A DNA stretch of 64,000 nt from the NCBI GenBank assembly GCA_016858145.1, contig JAEHOE010000062.1, positions 558,001-622,000 on the forward strand, given 5' to 3'. The notes under the pieces were generated by a model. That model searched no databases. It saw only the letters and a list, made by a program, of their open reading frames with translations, and was not told the DNA's origin. Of this stretch, positions 21,394 to 33,312 are shown piece after piece. The position numbers and the translations under genes were made by a program. Within the stretch, counting starts at the first letter, position 1; the number at the start of each line of letters is the position of its first letter. This stretch comes from Edaphochlamys debaryana. Lineage: Eukaryota; Chlorophyta; Chlorophyceae; Chlamydomonadales.

Positions 21394-24300
21394 ATGGCGG
21401 CCAACTTGCGGTCAGCAGGCCTGGAGTGCAGCAGCAGTGGGCGAGGAGCTACCACGCCATGCTGCTCGCTGCGAGCGGTGCAGCCGAGACTTTCGCGCGC
21501 CGCGCCTGCACCCGCGCCAGGCATGTCTCTTGCTGTTCCGCGAGCTCCAGCAGCCCAATCGACTGACGACAGCGTTTCGTTATGTTGTCGCAGTCTCGCG
21601 ACTGGTGAGGGCTCCTCGCCGAGAGGTCGTCCTTCCGCCGCCGGCATTGTGGCCGAAAGCGGAGCGACGTCGCGCGAACGCGCCGCTGCGGGTGGCTCAG
21701 CAGGAGCGGCCGACAGCGAGCGAGGCAGAGGAGCCGGTCGTGTGAGCAGGGGGGGGGGCGAGCGACGCGCGCAGGAGCGGCGGTCAACGCGAGGGGGGTG
21801 GGGGCAGCGCTGGGGACCACAACCCTAGGTTTGCGCCCGTGCAGACAGCCCCACCAAAGCAATGGGCCTGCCTCGGCACCCTCAGCCCACCCCGTCCCTG
21901 CGTAACCTCTCCTCCGTCCTCGCACGTAATCACAGTGATGTTGACTACCTGAACGAGGAGTTTGGCGTCGAGGGCGCGATTGAGTTCGGGGAGGGCCAGG
22001 GCGGGCTGCCCACGTGCCTGCTCACGCACCCCCAGGTGCGCCCCTGGGGAATGGGCTCTCAGACCCTCCACCGGGACGTGAAGAACCTCGGGAGCTGCAC
22101 TGCAGGGGGAGCAGGGTGCACGCGTAGCATGGGGCCGGCTTCTGGGTCGTGCCCTGGCCCCTGCGGATCGACGGGGACGGTCGGGGCGGGGAGTGAGGTA
22201 GCCTCACACCCCCGGGACTTCCCCCAAGCCTCTGCGGGACTCAGAACGCGCTCATCCCACTTCAACCCCCTTCCCTTCACCTCCCCCTCCCCCCATAGAC
22301 CGGCATGCAGGTGGTGGTCTACCTGTACGGCGCCACCATCGTCCAGGTCCGCGGGGATCTGGATCCAGGATCCATGGCGGAGGCGGAGGGGACCAGGAAC
22401 CAGCCCACTCCTGTCGGCGCAGCGGGGCATAGAGCGAAAGGGACAGCAGACGGGTGGCCATGCTGTGCAACTCCACCCCGCCCCCGTCCTCACACCCCTC
22501 CACCAACTCCCGAGCCCCCAGTGGCTCAAGTCGAACGGCACTGCCACCCCAGCCTCGTCCCGCCCCCACTCGCCGGCCGCCCACTCCCCGCTCGAAACAA
22601 TGCCCCCACCCGCCCCCCCTCCTCCTCCCCGGTGCCCCCTGCCCCGTGCAGTGGCTCAAGTCCAACGGCACTGCCACCTTCTACGACGGCCCGGACCACA
22701 TGTACCTGGGCCAGGGCCTGCCGCTGCGGTGAGGGCGGGGAGGGGGTTCGCAGGGGCAGGGCCTATCGCCAACGGGTGGGCCTGCGGCATGGTGCTGTGG
22801 AGGGGAAGGGCAGGCCGTGTGGGGGTCAGGGCACAGGCGTGGGGAGGCCCAGCCCGAGGCTGGGGAGGGCGGGCAGCTGCAGGGGCAGGGGCACTGGGGC
22901 AAAGGAAGGAACCGAGCAAGCAGCGCTGTGCCACCGCCAGCTGTCCACACCCACGCCCAGCCCGCGCCGTTCACCCTCCCCCGCAGTACGGGCGTGTCTG
23001 TGCACTTCCCGCAGCACCGGGAGGGGGCGCTGCCGTTCCACGGCTTCGCGGACAGCATGATGTGGGAGGTGGTGGGCGCGGTGAGTGGGGGCAGGTGGAA
23101 GAGGGGGCGCAATGGGCGGCTTGGAAGGGGGGCAAGTGAGAGCCTGACAGGTTCAACAGGGCATGTCACGTGCAAGGGGGCTCCGTCTCTTCGCGACGAG
23201 GCGGTCGAGACCCCACGCGGTGCTTACCGTTGCGGCGGGGGCAGACGGGGTGGTGCCGAAGGCGTGGGGCGCAGTCTCGAGGCGACTTGCGTGGAGAGGG
23301 TGGCGAGGGTGCACTCAGATGGTGCATGGCGCCGGACGGAGGCGGGGCTCAGGGCGGATCCAGCTGAACAGTCGCACGCTTGCAACACTCGGGGACGGGC
23401 GGTTGCTTGAAGCTCGTTCGACTTATATCCTCGACACTGCCTACCATCCCCCCCCCCCACCCCACCCAGGGCTTTGACTCCGAGGAGATGATGGACGAGT
23501 ACCTGGCGTACATCGAGAACCTGCAGCTGCAGGTCGGGCCCAGGGGGAGGCCCAGCGGGGGCCCTGGCAGGCCCAGCGCGGGCCCAAAGAAGCCCGGCGG
23601 GGGTCCAGGGAGGCCCGGGGTCAGCAGCCTGTTGGAGCCCACCAGCGGCCCATGGGAGGCTCCGTTGGGGGAGGCTGCAGCGGCAGCGCAGATGCTCCCC
23701 CCGCCCCGCCGACGCTCCAGCGCGAACGCCGTAGCTAGCCCCCCCCCCCTTCCCCCCCTCCTCCCTTTCCCCCTCCCCCCTGCAGGGCATCGTATTGCCC
23801 GAGCAGCTGGAGATCATTCAGCGGGGGGGCGAGGAGGGTGAGAGAGCGCTGGGATACGGGCAGGAGGGTGAAGGGGGCGGCGAACCGGCCACTGAACGTG
23901 TGGCTGGAGGACTTGAGCTGAACCCACGCACACGGCTTCGCCTGGCTGATGCGAGCAGCTCCTGCAACACGCGCTCCCTCATGACTCATCCAGAGCCGCC
24001 CATGCAACCTGGGCCTCGGCTACGGCCTGACACACGCTCACTCGAAGCTTCCTGCCGTTGGCCCTTGTCCCTATTCCTCCCCCGTTTCCGCAGCCGAGAA
24101 GGTCATTGCCGCTATTGAGGCAGAGCAGGGCGTCTTCTGCCCCAACCCCCTGCTGCTGGGTGACGTGGCCCCGGCCATCACGCTGCGCCTACGGGACACG
24201 CCCGCGACGCGCAAGATCTGGCCGCACAAGTTCGAGCTGCTGTACAAGGTACGGCACGCCGTACGGCAGGGGCCCGTACCGTACGGCTCTCGTCTAGGCT

Positions 24301-27300
24301 GGGGCTGCCGGCTCCCGTGTCGAAACTACAACCCGTGACCCTCGCCCCCTGTCTGCCACCCGTCCCCCGCACGCAGATTACGCTCGGCGTGCTGGACAGG
24401 CTGGACGAGGGGACCCAGAATGTACGGCAGGGGTGACGTACAGCAGGGCTAGTTGTACGGAAGGGGCTTGGTCGGTTGGCACGGGTGCGCAAGGTTAGGC
24501 GGCGGCGAAGGAGTTGGGGCAGAGGGGCAGGAGGGAGCGAGCAAGTCACTCGTCCAGCTAAGGCACCTGTCTCCCCTATGACGGCATTGACGGTCGTCCC
24601 TCACTCCAACCACCAACCAACACTCGCCACGCTCAGGAGATCATGGAATCGGCCGGAGTGGACAAGACCACGGTGGAGGCCATGCAGATCCAGCATCAGT
24701 ACGACGTGATGGACATGATGTACGATAATGCGGACGAGCAGGCGGGCGCGGGGCCGCAGGGGGCCGGCGAGGGCGCCGAGGCGGAGCCGCTGGCGGCGGG
24801 GTCGACGCGGCAGGCGCGGCCGGCGGCGGCTGCGGAGGAGGAGGACGAGGCGGAGGAGTACGAGGAGGGGGAGGAGGTGTGTCTGGGGGGGTTGGAGAGC
24901 TGATGCATGAGGCATGGGGCATTCCTATGAATTGCACTCCGATGCCAGCCGCCTCCCGAGCCCGAGGTTGCACGAGTGTTTGTTCCCCCAGCACACCACC
25001 GCCACCACGGAAACGTACGACGCTGTACGACACATCACCCAACGGCTACCGTCCCGTGCCCCCTCGCCCCCCTGCCCCTTGCCACGCCCGCAGGACCCGA
25101 GCTCGGCCCCCGCCCCCAAGCGCCGCGGCCGCCCCTCGGCCTCGTCCAAGGCGGTGGCGGACGCGGAGGAGGAGGAGGAGGAGGAGGAGGGCGAGGAGGC
25201 CGGGGAGCCCCTGAGCAGGGAGGAGCTGCTGGAGCGGGGGCTCATTGTGTCGCGGAGCGGCCGCCGCACCCGGGAGAAGGACACCGTGGGGCCCGAGGGC
25301 TTCATGCCGCCCGTGCAGGTGGGGACTGGGGGGGGCAGGAGAGGGGCGGGGGAAATGACAGGAGGGAGAGGGGCAAGGAAAGGGGGGCAGGAGGGTGGGA
25401 ACGAGGAGGGCCCGAGGGCTTCATGCCGCCCGTGCAGGTGGGGAGGGAGGGCAGGAGGCGGAGGGGCTGGGTTGGCGGTTGGGATGTGATTGGGGTGGAC
25501 AGTTACAGCGAAGGGAGGGCGCTGTGCAGTCATTGACCGTTTGCGGCCTCTGCCCCCGTTTCTCCCCCACCCCCCATCCCCCTTCCTCGTTTCGCAGCTC
25601 AAGCAGGAGTTCTGGGTCCGCAACCTAGGTGAGTTTCGGCTGCGGACTTGCGGGTCTGGCCTCCAGATGTTGCAGGACCGACTGCTCTCCCACGCCATGC
25701 CCACCCTGCACACGCCGCCCCCAGGCTGACACACGCTCTCCTCCCCTTCCCGCACCCCGCATCGGCCTCGCTGGCTGCCGCCGCACGCACTCCGTTTCCT
25801 GGCTCCCTGGCTTTCTGCTTGCTTACAGTTTCCTCGTTGCCTAACACACACGCTCCCCCGCACCCCCCTCCGCACCCCCCAGACAAGCCCGGCGGCCGGC
25901 CCATGTCCTTCAACCTGGCCTCGCTCGCCCGCTTCGTGACGGGGCGGCAGCCCGAGGCCGGGGACTGGGTCAAGGTGCTGGGGCTGGGAGGCACGCAGGT
26001 GCGTTTGTTGGAAGTCGGGGGCACACCAGGGGGTTGGGACGGGTTTGTGGTGTAGAACACGAGCAGGGATGAGAGTCAGAGGGTGCTACGGGCGTGTGTT
26101 CATCCACCGCTCGCGGAGTCGGTTTTGATGCTTCAACCCATCGTCACCCCTCCGCCGCTCCTCCCTCCCCCTCCCTCCTCCTCCCTCCCCCTCCCTCCTC
26201 CTCGCCCCCTCTCCCCCAGATGTTCAACTACACGGAGGACCCCCGCTACCCCGAGCTGGACCTGTGCGAGGAGGACTACGTGCACTTCAGGGGTGAGGGG
26301 GGGAAGGGCAGGGCAGGGAATGCCAGGGCGTTTGCGAGACGTGTGCGCCAAGGGGGCCGGGGAACCCCTGCCGTCAGCACGCCGCTTTCTCTGCACCCTC
26401 GTGATGAGTGCTCTGCCAACTGCGGTGCAGCACCCGCAACCCTTGCTTCACTTGAGTGCCCTTGACCTCTTCCCTGGCCCCCTCCCTCTTACCCGTCTCC
26501 CCCCCCCCCCCAGGCCAGCACCTGGACGCCACGTACATCGGTGCGTGCGAGGCCACCGTCAAGCTCTGCCCGGGCAACCGCACGCACTTCGAGTTCGTCA
26601 GGCAAGCGCCTCCCCGGGGTGCCTGAACGGGGCGCCCGGACGAGCTTGCCGGGAGGAGCGCTCTCACATGGGCAAAGCCGTGATGCGGCTGCCGACCCCC
26701 CTGCTTCCCCCCCGCTTTCCCCCCGTCCCCCCAGGCGCGAGGGCTTCCGGGACATGTTCATTGAGCAGCCGGGCATCGACGCAGACCCGGACTTCGACAC
26801 GGTGGCGGCCATTGGCTCGGGATACGTGGCCTCGGCAAAGACGTGAGTGGGAGAGGTTCAACTCGTGCAAGCGATCATCACGCGACCCTCGCCCAGCCGG
26901 CTTTGAGCGCTCGCCCGACCGCCCTCCCCGCCTGGCGCCGCCTTCGGCTAGATGCCTGTCAGCACGCTCCGCGGAGAGCTTGATAGGAGGGACCATACGG
27001 CCTCGTTGGCTCCTTACCCGACCGCCTCTCCCCTTGCTACCAACCCCGCAGGCTGCTCCCCGGCGAGCAGTGGCACGCGGAGAGCCTGATTCGCTTCCAC
27101 GACCGCTACTGGACGCCGCCGGTGTTCGGAGACGACTCCATGCCGCCCCTGCCGCCCATCCCGCGGGTGGGTGCGGGCCTGGGGCCTGGGTTGCGGAGCG
27201 GGAAGTGCTGGATGAGAAGGGGGGACATGCAGGGGGGCGCGGGGAAGGGTGCGGTCGGCGCTCTGCCTCCCGACCGCTCGAAGGAGAGAGCTTAGAACCG

Positions 27301-27617
27301 CTGAGAAGGCAACTCCGCACCCAGACTGAGCGTGACAGGAGGGCTGGCGACCCCAGGGTCTGCATGGGGCCACAACGGCCGCCGCCGGCCTCCATTACAC
27401 GTGCCTGTCCGTCCCTTGTTGATAAGGGCTCCTGAGCCCGATAGCGTGCCCCTCCTCCCTCGGTATCGATACCCCTTCTTGTTCTGATCGTCGTCTGCAT
27501 TCCCATCCGGTACAGGAGCTGCTGGAGGGCGAGGGCGAGGACGTGGATGGCGACGGGGAGGATGCGTACGACGGCATCCCCTCGGACCCCAACGCCGCCG
27601 GCCCGGACGCAGAGTAA
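21394..27617 (+). CDS. Mutarotase-like (aldose 1-epimerase fold) protein, probably plastid, possibly non-catalytic
   Basis: Exons 21394-21604, 21845-22035, 22299-22346, 22652-22728, 22987-23080, 23470-23532, 23786-23837, 24094-24248, 24377-24421, 24637-24876, 25094-25318, 25598-25628, 25883-25998, 26220-26292, 26514-26601, 26735-26842, 27052-27166 and 27516-27617 join in frame to 677 residues. The fold is that of hexose-6-phosphate mutarotase / apospory-associated protein C: VVVYLYGATIV, LPFHGFAD (His 194), RKIWPHKFELLYKITLG, KVLGLGG, LLPGEQWHAES. The N terminus is Ser/Arg/Ala-rich like a chloroplast transit peptide. Differences from enzymes: the usual ALHTYF segment reads NLASLARF, and the conserved VEA glutamate near the C terminus is not apparent (VAAIGSG). 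About 150 residues of acidic sequence, with an AT-hook-like KRRGRPS, interrupt the domain. The intron after 26601 is GC-AG. Exon 23532 ends at a weak GTCGGG donor, so its end is the least certain. Confidence 0.85.
22519..22548 (+). repeat. Duplicate of an acceptor site plus exon start
   Basis: 30 bases match 22649-22678 with one mismatch. They cover the CAG acceptor and first codons (WLKSNGTAT) of exon 22652-22728. The copy is 130 bases upstream in the intron and would compete as an acceptor, but its frame soon leaves the protein. Confidence 0.85.
25408..25443 (+). repeat. Duplicate of an exon end plus donor site
   Basis: 36 bases identical to 25289-25324, the last codons (GPEGFMPPVQ) and GTGGGG donor of exon 25094-25318. 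The copy is 119 bases downstream in the intron, with its own intact donor. Confidence 0.9.
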
Positions 27618-28756
27618 ACCGGTTACAATTGGTTGAACCAGGCTTCAAGGGCCCTGTGGCCGAACGCAACTGATCATGACGGGTTACAGCTGCAGGTTTA
27701 CATGTGTTACGACGGGCGGCAACGGGAGGAAGCGGCGATGCATTGGGTGGCGGGAGGAGGAGGGGCCACATGGGAAGGGTACGGAAAGTGTGGGTGGGAC
27801 AACCGGGTTTCGGGGGGGGGGGTGGAGGGGGGCGAAGTGCAGGACAGGCGGGAAGGGGTTTGGGACCGTGTGGGTGTGTCAAGCGGAGTGCCAACCTGGC
27901 GTAAGGGGGCAGAGTTCGGAAGTGGGGTCACTAGGGGCGTGCTGGCAGCGTTGACTGTCGAGCTACGCGTGCGTTACGAGTATGGGGGCTCGACCACATC
28001 TCGTGTGCGGCTGCAAATGGACTGAGGTGTGCTGGGCACGGCCCCTGCGGCGCCTGGGTCGCCTGGGAAGCGCATTGGTGTAAGCACGGACATGGCGTGT
28101 AAGCCAGGGAAACGTAAGCGCCAAAGCGCGGCAGCAAGCCGCCGTGCCGAAGGTATGGATGACCCTGTGTGGGGCATCGCAGGCACTCAGGGAAGCAGAG
28201 AGTGAGTACACAGGAGACACGCGACTGCGCCCATGACAGCCTGGTCATATTAGCCCCACGCTGAGGAGGCACAGCCCGCGTATAGTACAGGAGTACAGGT
28301 AAGTAGCTAGGTATGGTGAAGGGCTGAAGACAGGCGGAAAGCCAAGGCCGCCTTCGCGGTTGGGGAGCGGAGAGGCCACGGAGCGGAGCGGAGCGGGCAG
28401 GCCGCGCCACCCACAGGCTGCAGCCCGGTCACCTCAGCCCTATGCAGCTCGATGGCAATATATATAATGTGTGTTCACACGAGGCTCCGCGGGGAAAGGG
28501 GAGGGGGCATAGCCCGCGGGCAGCACACAGGTAGCTAGGCATGGTGAAGGACAGACCTGGCGGAGACAAAGGGGAGCAGCGGGCAGAAAGGCCCCTGGAA
28601 AGGCCGATCACACACGCTCCCGCGCTTTTGGCACACCACGATTGCATGGGGCCCACCTAGCCTACATACTTTCTTCTTACCCTGCACTGAAGTCTAAAGC
28701 TGTAGTTCGCTGCCAGCAGGCCCGCCTTCTCGCTGAACAGGCTGCCATCGCATCGC
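27618..28756. other. 3' flank of the mutarotase-like gene and promoter of the HD gene
   Basis: About 1.1 kb without a supported gene. It contains two TGTAA poly(A)-type signals (28079-28083, 28098-28102) and a diverged direct repeat: a segment around 28258-28340 resembles 28508-28572, sharing TAGCCCGCG and TGGTGAAGG. Confidence 0.5.
28079..28102 (+). terminator. Two TGTAA poly(A) signals
   Basis: TGTAA at 28079-28083 and 28098-28102, about 460-485 bases after the mutarotase-like stop codon. TGTAA is the standard green-algal polyadenylation signal; use here is inferred. Confidence 0.5.
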
Positions 28757-31262
28757 ATGGCGCTCCCAACACCCAGCGCTGTTGCAGTAGAGAGCGCATG
28801 CGAGGGCGTAGCTCCATCCGTATCAGACGAGGTGATTGCCGCGACGGAGCGCTTTGTGCGCGGAGAGCTGTCTGGAACGGACGCGAGCCACGACTTTCAG
28901 CATGTTGAGAGGTGCGATGCTAGCCAAGGAGATGCTGCCAGCAGGTCATTCAACTGCTCGGCGGAAGAGAGTATAGTTGGGAGAGTGGGGCCAGCCGGGG
29001 GTGAGAGCGGGCTGCTGCCGCCCTCAGGGCTCCGCTTTTTAGTACTTCGCATTCATGCCCTCCCCCTCGACCTCACATGCCCGCGTCCGGTTTGTCCAGT
29101 ACCCAGGTCCGCGCCAGCACCGTGCCGGCCGTGCCCTGCGCCCCGCCCTTCAGTGAACGCACATTTGTATGCACCCCGCCCCCTACCTTTCCCTCTAAAG
29201 CCCTCCCCATGTCCCCAGGTCGCAACTCAACGCCATTCCAACTGCTACGCCTCCACGTGTGGCTTCCTGTCGTGTTCGCCTCCGCGTGCCATGTGTACCC
29301 CGTCTCAGGGTCCGCGCCAACGCCCGCCTGCTCGCACGGCTCGAGGGCCTGAGCCCCTCGGCGCTGCGGTTGGTGGACCTGGCGGCGCTCCTGCACGACG
29401 TACGGGACTACAAGTACAGCGGATCCGAGGGGGCCACCGCGGAGGCAGTACAGGTACGGGCACGCGAGCGGCCACGCACTGTACGACACCCGGACAGTCG
29501 AGGGAATGCCCGAGCCAAGCGGCGTGTGTGGCTTGCGGTTGAAGGTGCCAAGGCGACCAGACCGTGGACTGTGGTTGATGTCAAGTGCTGGGAAGGACGG
29601 GTCATGGAGTGATGCAGGCAAAGGATTCGTGTAGGGAGGGTGGGTTACCTGGCATTGTTGGGACATTGTTGTCAGCCGGTACGTGGATGCAGCTGCAGCT
29701 CTGGTGACGTGGCGGTCTTGTGCGCGCCCAAGCCTGCCCCCGTGCCTGCGTCCTGTCCCCCAGGCCTTCCTCTCTCAACAGGGGGTGGACCCGGAGACGA
29801 TCAGCAGCGTGCTGTACATCATCTCGAGAGTGGGGTTCAAGGTGTGTGTGGGGGGGGAGGGCGAGGGCTTGGGGGGCAGGCCAGGGTCGGGGCATTTCCA
29901 GGGCAGGAGGAGGATGTGGAGGAAGGGCTGCTTACGTAGGCAGTGCACGTGTTGTGCCTGCGCCCATACCTAAGGACCGAACGTTGGAGACGGAGAAAGT
30001 CGATCGTGTGATATGGTGGCAGAATGGGGATAGGGTGGTAGAGTGTGTTCATAGGACCGGGCGAACATTGAACGGGTGCCAGTTGCGGTGCGCTTGGCTC
30101 GCCAGCGCGTGGCAGCGCCTTGCCCCACCCCTTGCGCGCTTGCCCCATCGCCCCTCCCCCCAACAATTCAGGAGGAGCTGGCAAAGGGCGCCCAAGCGGG
30201 GCCGGGGGTCTCCAAGGAGCTGTCCCTGGAGGCCGCCATCGTGCAGGACGCAGACCGGTACGGCCATCCGTACGACCTTGTACGGCAGCTCGTGCTTGCG
30301 ATCCTTATATGCCCTCTTCCCGGCAGCCTCACGCGCCACGAGTCTACGTCCCGCAAACTCACATCTCTGCCCGTACCCACGTGCCCATGCACCCGTGCCC
30401 TCGTGCACTCGCTTGCATTTAACATTTGCTTGCGACCCGTTTGCCGTCCACGTGCCTGAACCCACAGGCTTGACGCCATCGGTGCGATCGGCATCGCCCG
30501 CTGCTTCACGTTCGGGGGCGCCAAGCACCGCGTACTGCACGACCCTGCCGTACCGCCACGTGAGGGACTCAGCAAGGAGCAGTACGTGGACAGGTGCGGG
30601 CGGTCATGGGGCAGTGGCATGGCACGAGCTTGGGCGTTTGGCGCGGTCGGGGGTTCGTGGGTCCCTCTTGGTATGAGGGGAGGGTGAGGGATAGGGGGCC
30701 TGGTCCAGGCCCTGTAGTGGACGCCAGGGCCCGATGCAAGACGTGTGCCGGGCCCTGAGGGAAACGCAGACCCGTGGCAAGGCCTGGAGGGAGAGGTTGT
30801 GCATTCCGTGCATCCATGGTACGCCAGCCGTCCTAACCACTTCAGTTCACCAAGTCCCTGCCTCTGCACCGTGCTGCTGCAGTGAGGCCAAGCCAACCAC
30901 CATCAACCACTTCTACGAGAAGCTACTCAAACTCAAGGTTGGTTACGACAATTAACAATTTGACGCGAGCCTTATGTAGTGTCGGCAAATTGTGCGTTGT
31001 TCCGGTGCCGATGGGACGCGGCACACCCCGCTCGGCGAGCCCTGCCTCTCCCCGTGACCACAGCACCCATTAGCTCGGCCCTTGCTCCCTCGCCTTGCTC
31101 CCTGACCCGATGCACGCCCCCCCCTGCCTGCTCCCCCGGGGCGCTCCTCCCCACCAGGGCCTCATGAAGACCGCTGCGGGGCAGCAGATCGCGGCGCAGC
31201 GGCACGGCTTCATGGAGTCCTTCCTGGAGCAGTTCCACGCCGAGTGGCAGGGGAGTCGGTGA
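28757..31262 (+). CDS. HD-domain metal-dependent phosphohydrolase
   Basis: Exons 28757-28911, 29309-29453, 29764-29841, 30172-30257, 30468-30593, 30883-30937 and 31158-31262 join in frame to 249 residues. This is the usual size of the YedJ-like soluble HD hydrolases, which hydrolyse phosphate esters of small molecules with a divalent metal. The metal ligands of the HD superfamily are visible: HDFQHV (His 45, His 49), LLHD (His 81, Asp 82) and VQDADRLDAIG (Asp 152/154). RCFTFGG and the C-terminal NHFYEKLLKL are typical of the subgroup. No signal or transit peptide is obvious. The physiological substrate of this family is poorly known and cannot be read from sequence. Downstream of the stop lie degenerate tandem copies of its last codons. 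Confidence 0.9.
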
Positions 31263-33276
31263 AGGGCTCGAGGCGCTTCAACAGATCTCCTCCTCACAAC
31301 CAGCGGCAGGGCCGGGCCTGAGTGCACGCCGAGCGGCCGGGCCGGGGCCGCGGGTGGGCTGGCGGGGGTCAAGTACGTGAGCATGGAGTGGCAGGGCTGG
31401 TCTTGCGGAGGCGGGGGGCTACCGTATGCAATTCCACGCCAACTTGCAGGGCAGGGCCTGACGGGCGGAGGGGGGTCCGTACACATGGAGGCATGGAGAG
31501 GAGGGCCCGAGGAGAGTTTGTCACATAGCCATCAGTGCCGGTGTGCAGGGGGCACACCCATCCAGTAGGCGGACGCGTGTATGGCATGGCATGGCATGGC
31601 GAGGCAGGGCCCGGGGAGGGTCTGTCACGTAGCCATCAGTGCTGGTGTGCAGGTGGCACACCTACGAGGTGGCGCTCTCGCTCAACTCCTCCCCGTGCGG
31701 AGGCGGTTCCTGCTGTGTTCTTGGCATCCTGAGGCGGGGGCGGGGTTGGGCAGAGGTGGGCGCATGGAGTGGCAGGGCAGGGCTGAGGGGCGGGGGAACG
31801 GAAGAAGAGGCTGTGGAGGCAGAGATGCAGGACAGGGCCTACGGATGGGCTGGTTGGGTAGGGTTGGGTTGGGTTGTTTCGTGCGCATGGAGTGGCAGGG
31901 CAGGGCAGGGCTGAGGGGCGGGGGAAAGGGGTGGGGACCTGCGGGTTTTTGTGTACGGGCCGTAGGCAAAAGGGCCATGTGTCCAATGAATGCAGGGCCT
32001 CGCCGACCTCCAGACCGGGCGTGAGGGACGGGTCACGGGTGCGGCATAGGGATATCGGTGTAGGAGTACTACGCATGCGGGGCGACAGGACTCCGTCGGC
32101 CTCAGGGCGGCAGGGGCACTCCTGGCCTAGTGGCAGGGCCGAGCCTGGGGAGCGAGGGGCAGGATGAGCAAGGTGGGCCCGCGGTGCGAGGCGGTCCGGA
32201 ACGAGCAGTTGGGGCGGAGGCACAGTGAGTAGGAGGCTGTGGGGGACAGTGACCGGGAGTGTTCAGCATGGTTACGCTCGACGAGGCCGGGGGAGGCCGG
32301 GGGAGGCCAGGGCGAGGTGCGGCAACGGTCAGGAGCCTTAGAGGCCAGCACCACACTCCATGAGATTTGCAAGTTGGCAGGCTTGCAGAAGGAACACGAG
32401 CGTGGGCGGGAGCCGGGAGCCAGCAGGATGACTTGGCGGGAAGACGACGTCGCGCCTCGGGGCTCGACGCGCCGTGGGTGGCCGAGGACGTCGCGCCTCG
32501 ACGTACATTTCCTGATGGCTTACTTGCGCTCTCTGGTGCCCAACTACTCGGCTTGCACAGGCTGTGGAGTGGCCAGCCGGAGAGGCAGCGGGAGCTGCAG
32601 CGAGGACTTACTAATTGCGGCCTCCTCGCGGGGGGAGGCTCCCACGGTCTTCAAATATGGTGCATGCAGTTTGATGATAAGAAAAAGCAGTCTGCCCTGT
32701 TTGTCCACAGAAAGTGTGCGCAGGCGGGCGAGGCACAGGCTTCGACTCAAGCAAGACATCCCATGTTTCACGATGTAGACGTCAAGAAAGCAATCTTTCA
32801 GCGCTGGAAGTAATCAGTAGCCTGCCGCGCTGCCCTCGCGCGGCCCTGGGCGAAACAGTCCACCCAGTAATCACGCATCACCCCGCAACCTGAAACATAC
32901 GAGTGTTATCACCATTGAAATCGGCATTGATGTCAGGCAACCACATCTAGTCCACTCTAATCAAGACGCGACCGCAGGAAGAGAAACTTCACCTCCTCAG
33001 ACGAACGCTAGTCAGAGAATGCGGGCGACGCTCATTGCCGTTTGTCAAACATGCCAAAGCTTGCACGGATGCAGTGACTGAGTATAAGCTCTAGTTTATT
33101 AGCTGCTGCCACGCGACGGCAATGGCGCCGCTGGACGCGAGAGCGGCAGCTAAGGCTGGGCGCAGCTTCATCTGTTGACATCAGATCGTGTATAACCGCT
33201 TTCATACGCACCCGGGGCGCGCTGAGTTGCGGCGAAGGGCAATGAAGGCGCTCTGCGCCCCTGAGCACTTCTGAAG
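31263..33276. other. Intergenic, degenerate tandem repeats
   Basis: 2 kb without a supported gene. Segments resembling the HD gene's terminal codons (CACGCCGAGTGGCAGGG) recur around 31325, 31385, 31430, 31762-31797 and 31885-31925. 31510-31571 is repeated, diverged, at 31616-31678. A GGCAT microsatellite lies at 31579-31600 and GACGTCGCGCCTCG is repeated at 32446 and 32488. The open frame 32367-32813 shows no family resemblance. Confidence 0.6.
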
Positions 33277-33312
33277 ATGAAGCCAAACGAAGACTCCATC
33301 AGGCTGATATCT

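Noticed and set aside
22519..22700. An alternative real exon starting at 22521
   Set aside because: Only the first ten codons match; it then diverges and loses the domain. The copy at 22652 continues correctly.
23533..23785. Coding GPxGRPSGGP-like repeat after exon 23532
   Set aside because: It is open but repetitive and interrupts the conserved domain; splicing from 23532 to 23786 keeps phase. Not fully excluded because the GTCGGG donor is weak.
32367..32813. 148-residue plus frame ending in Lys-rich sequence
   Set aside because: No recognisable domain, no consistent splicing partners, and located among degenerate repeats.
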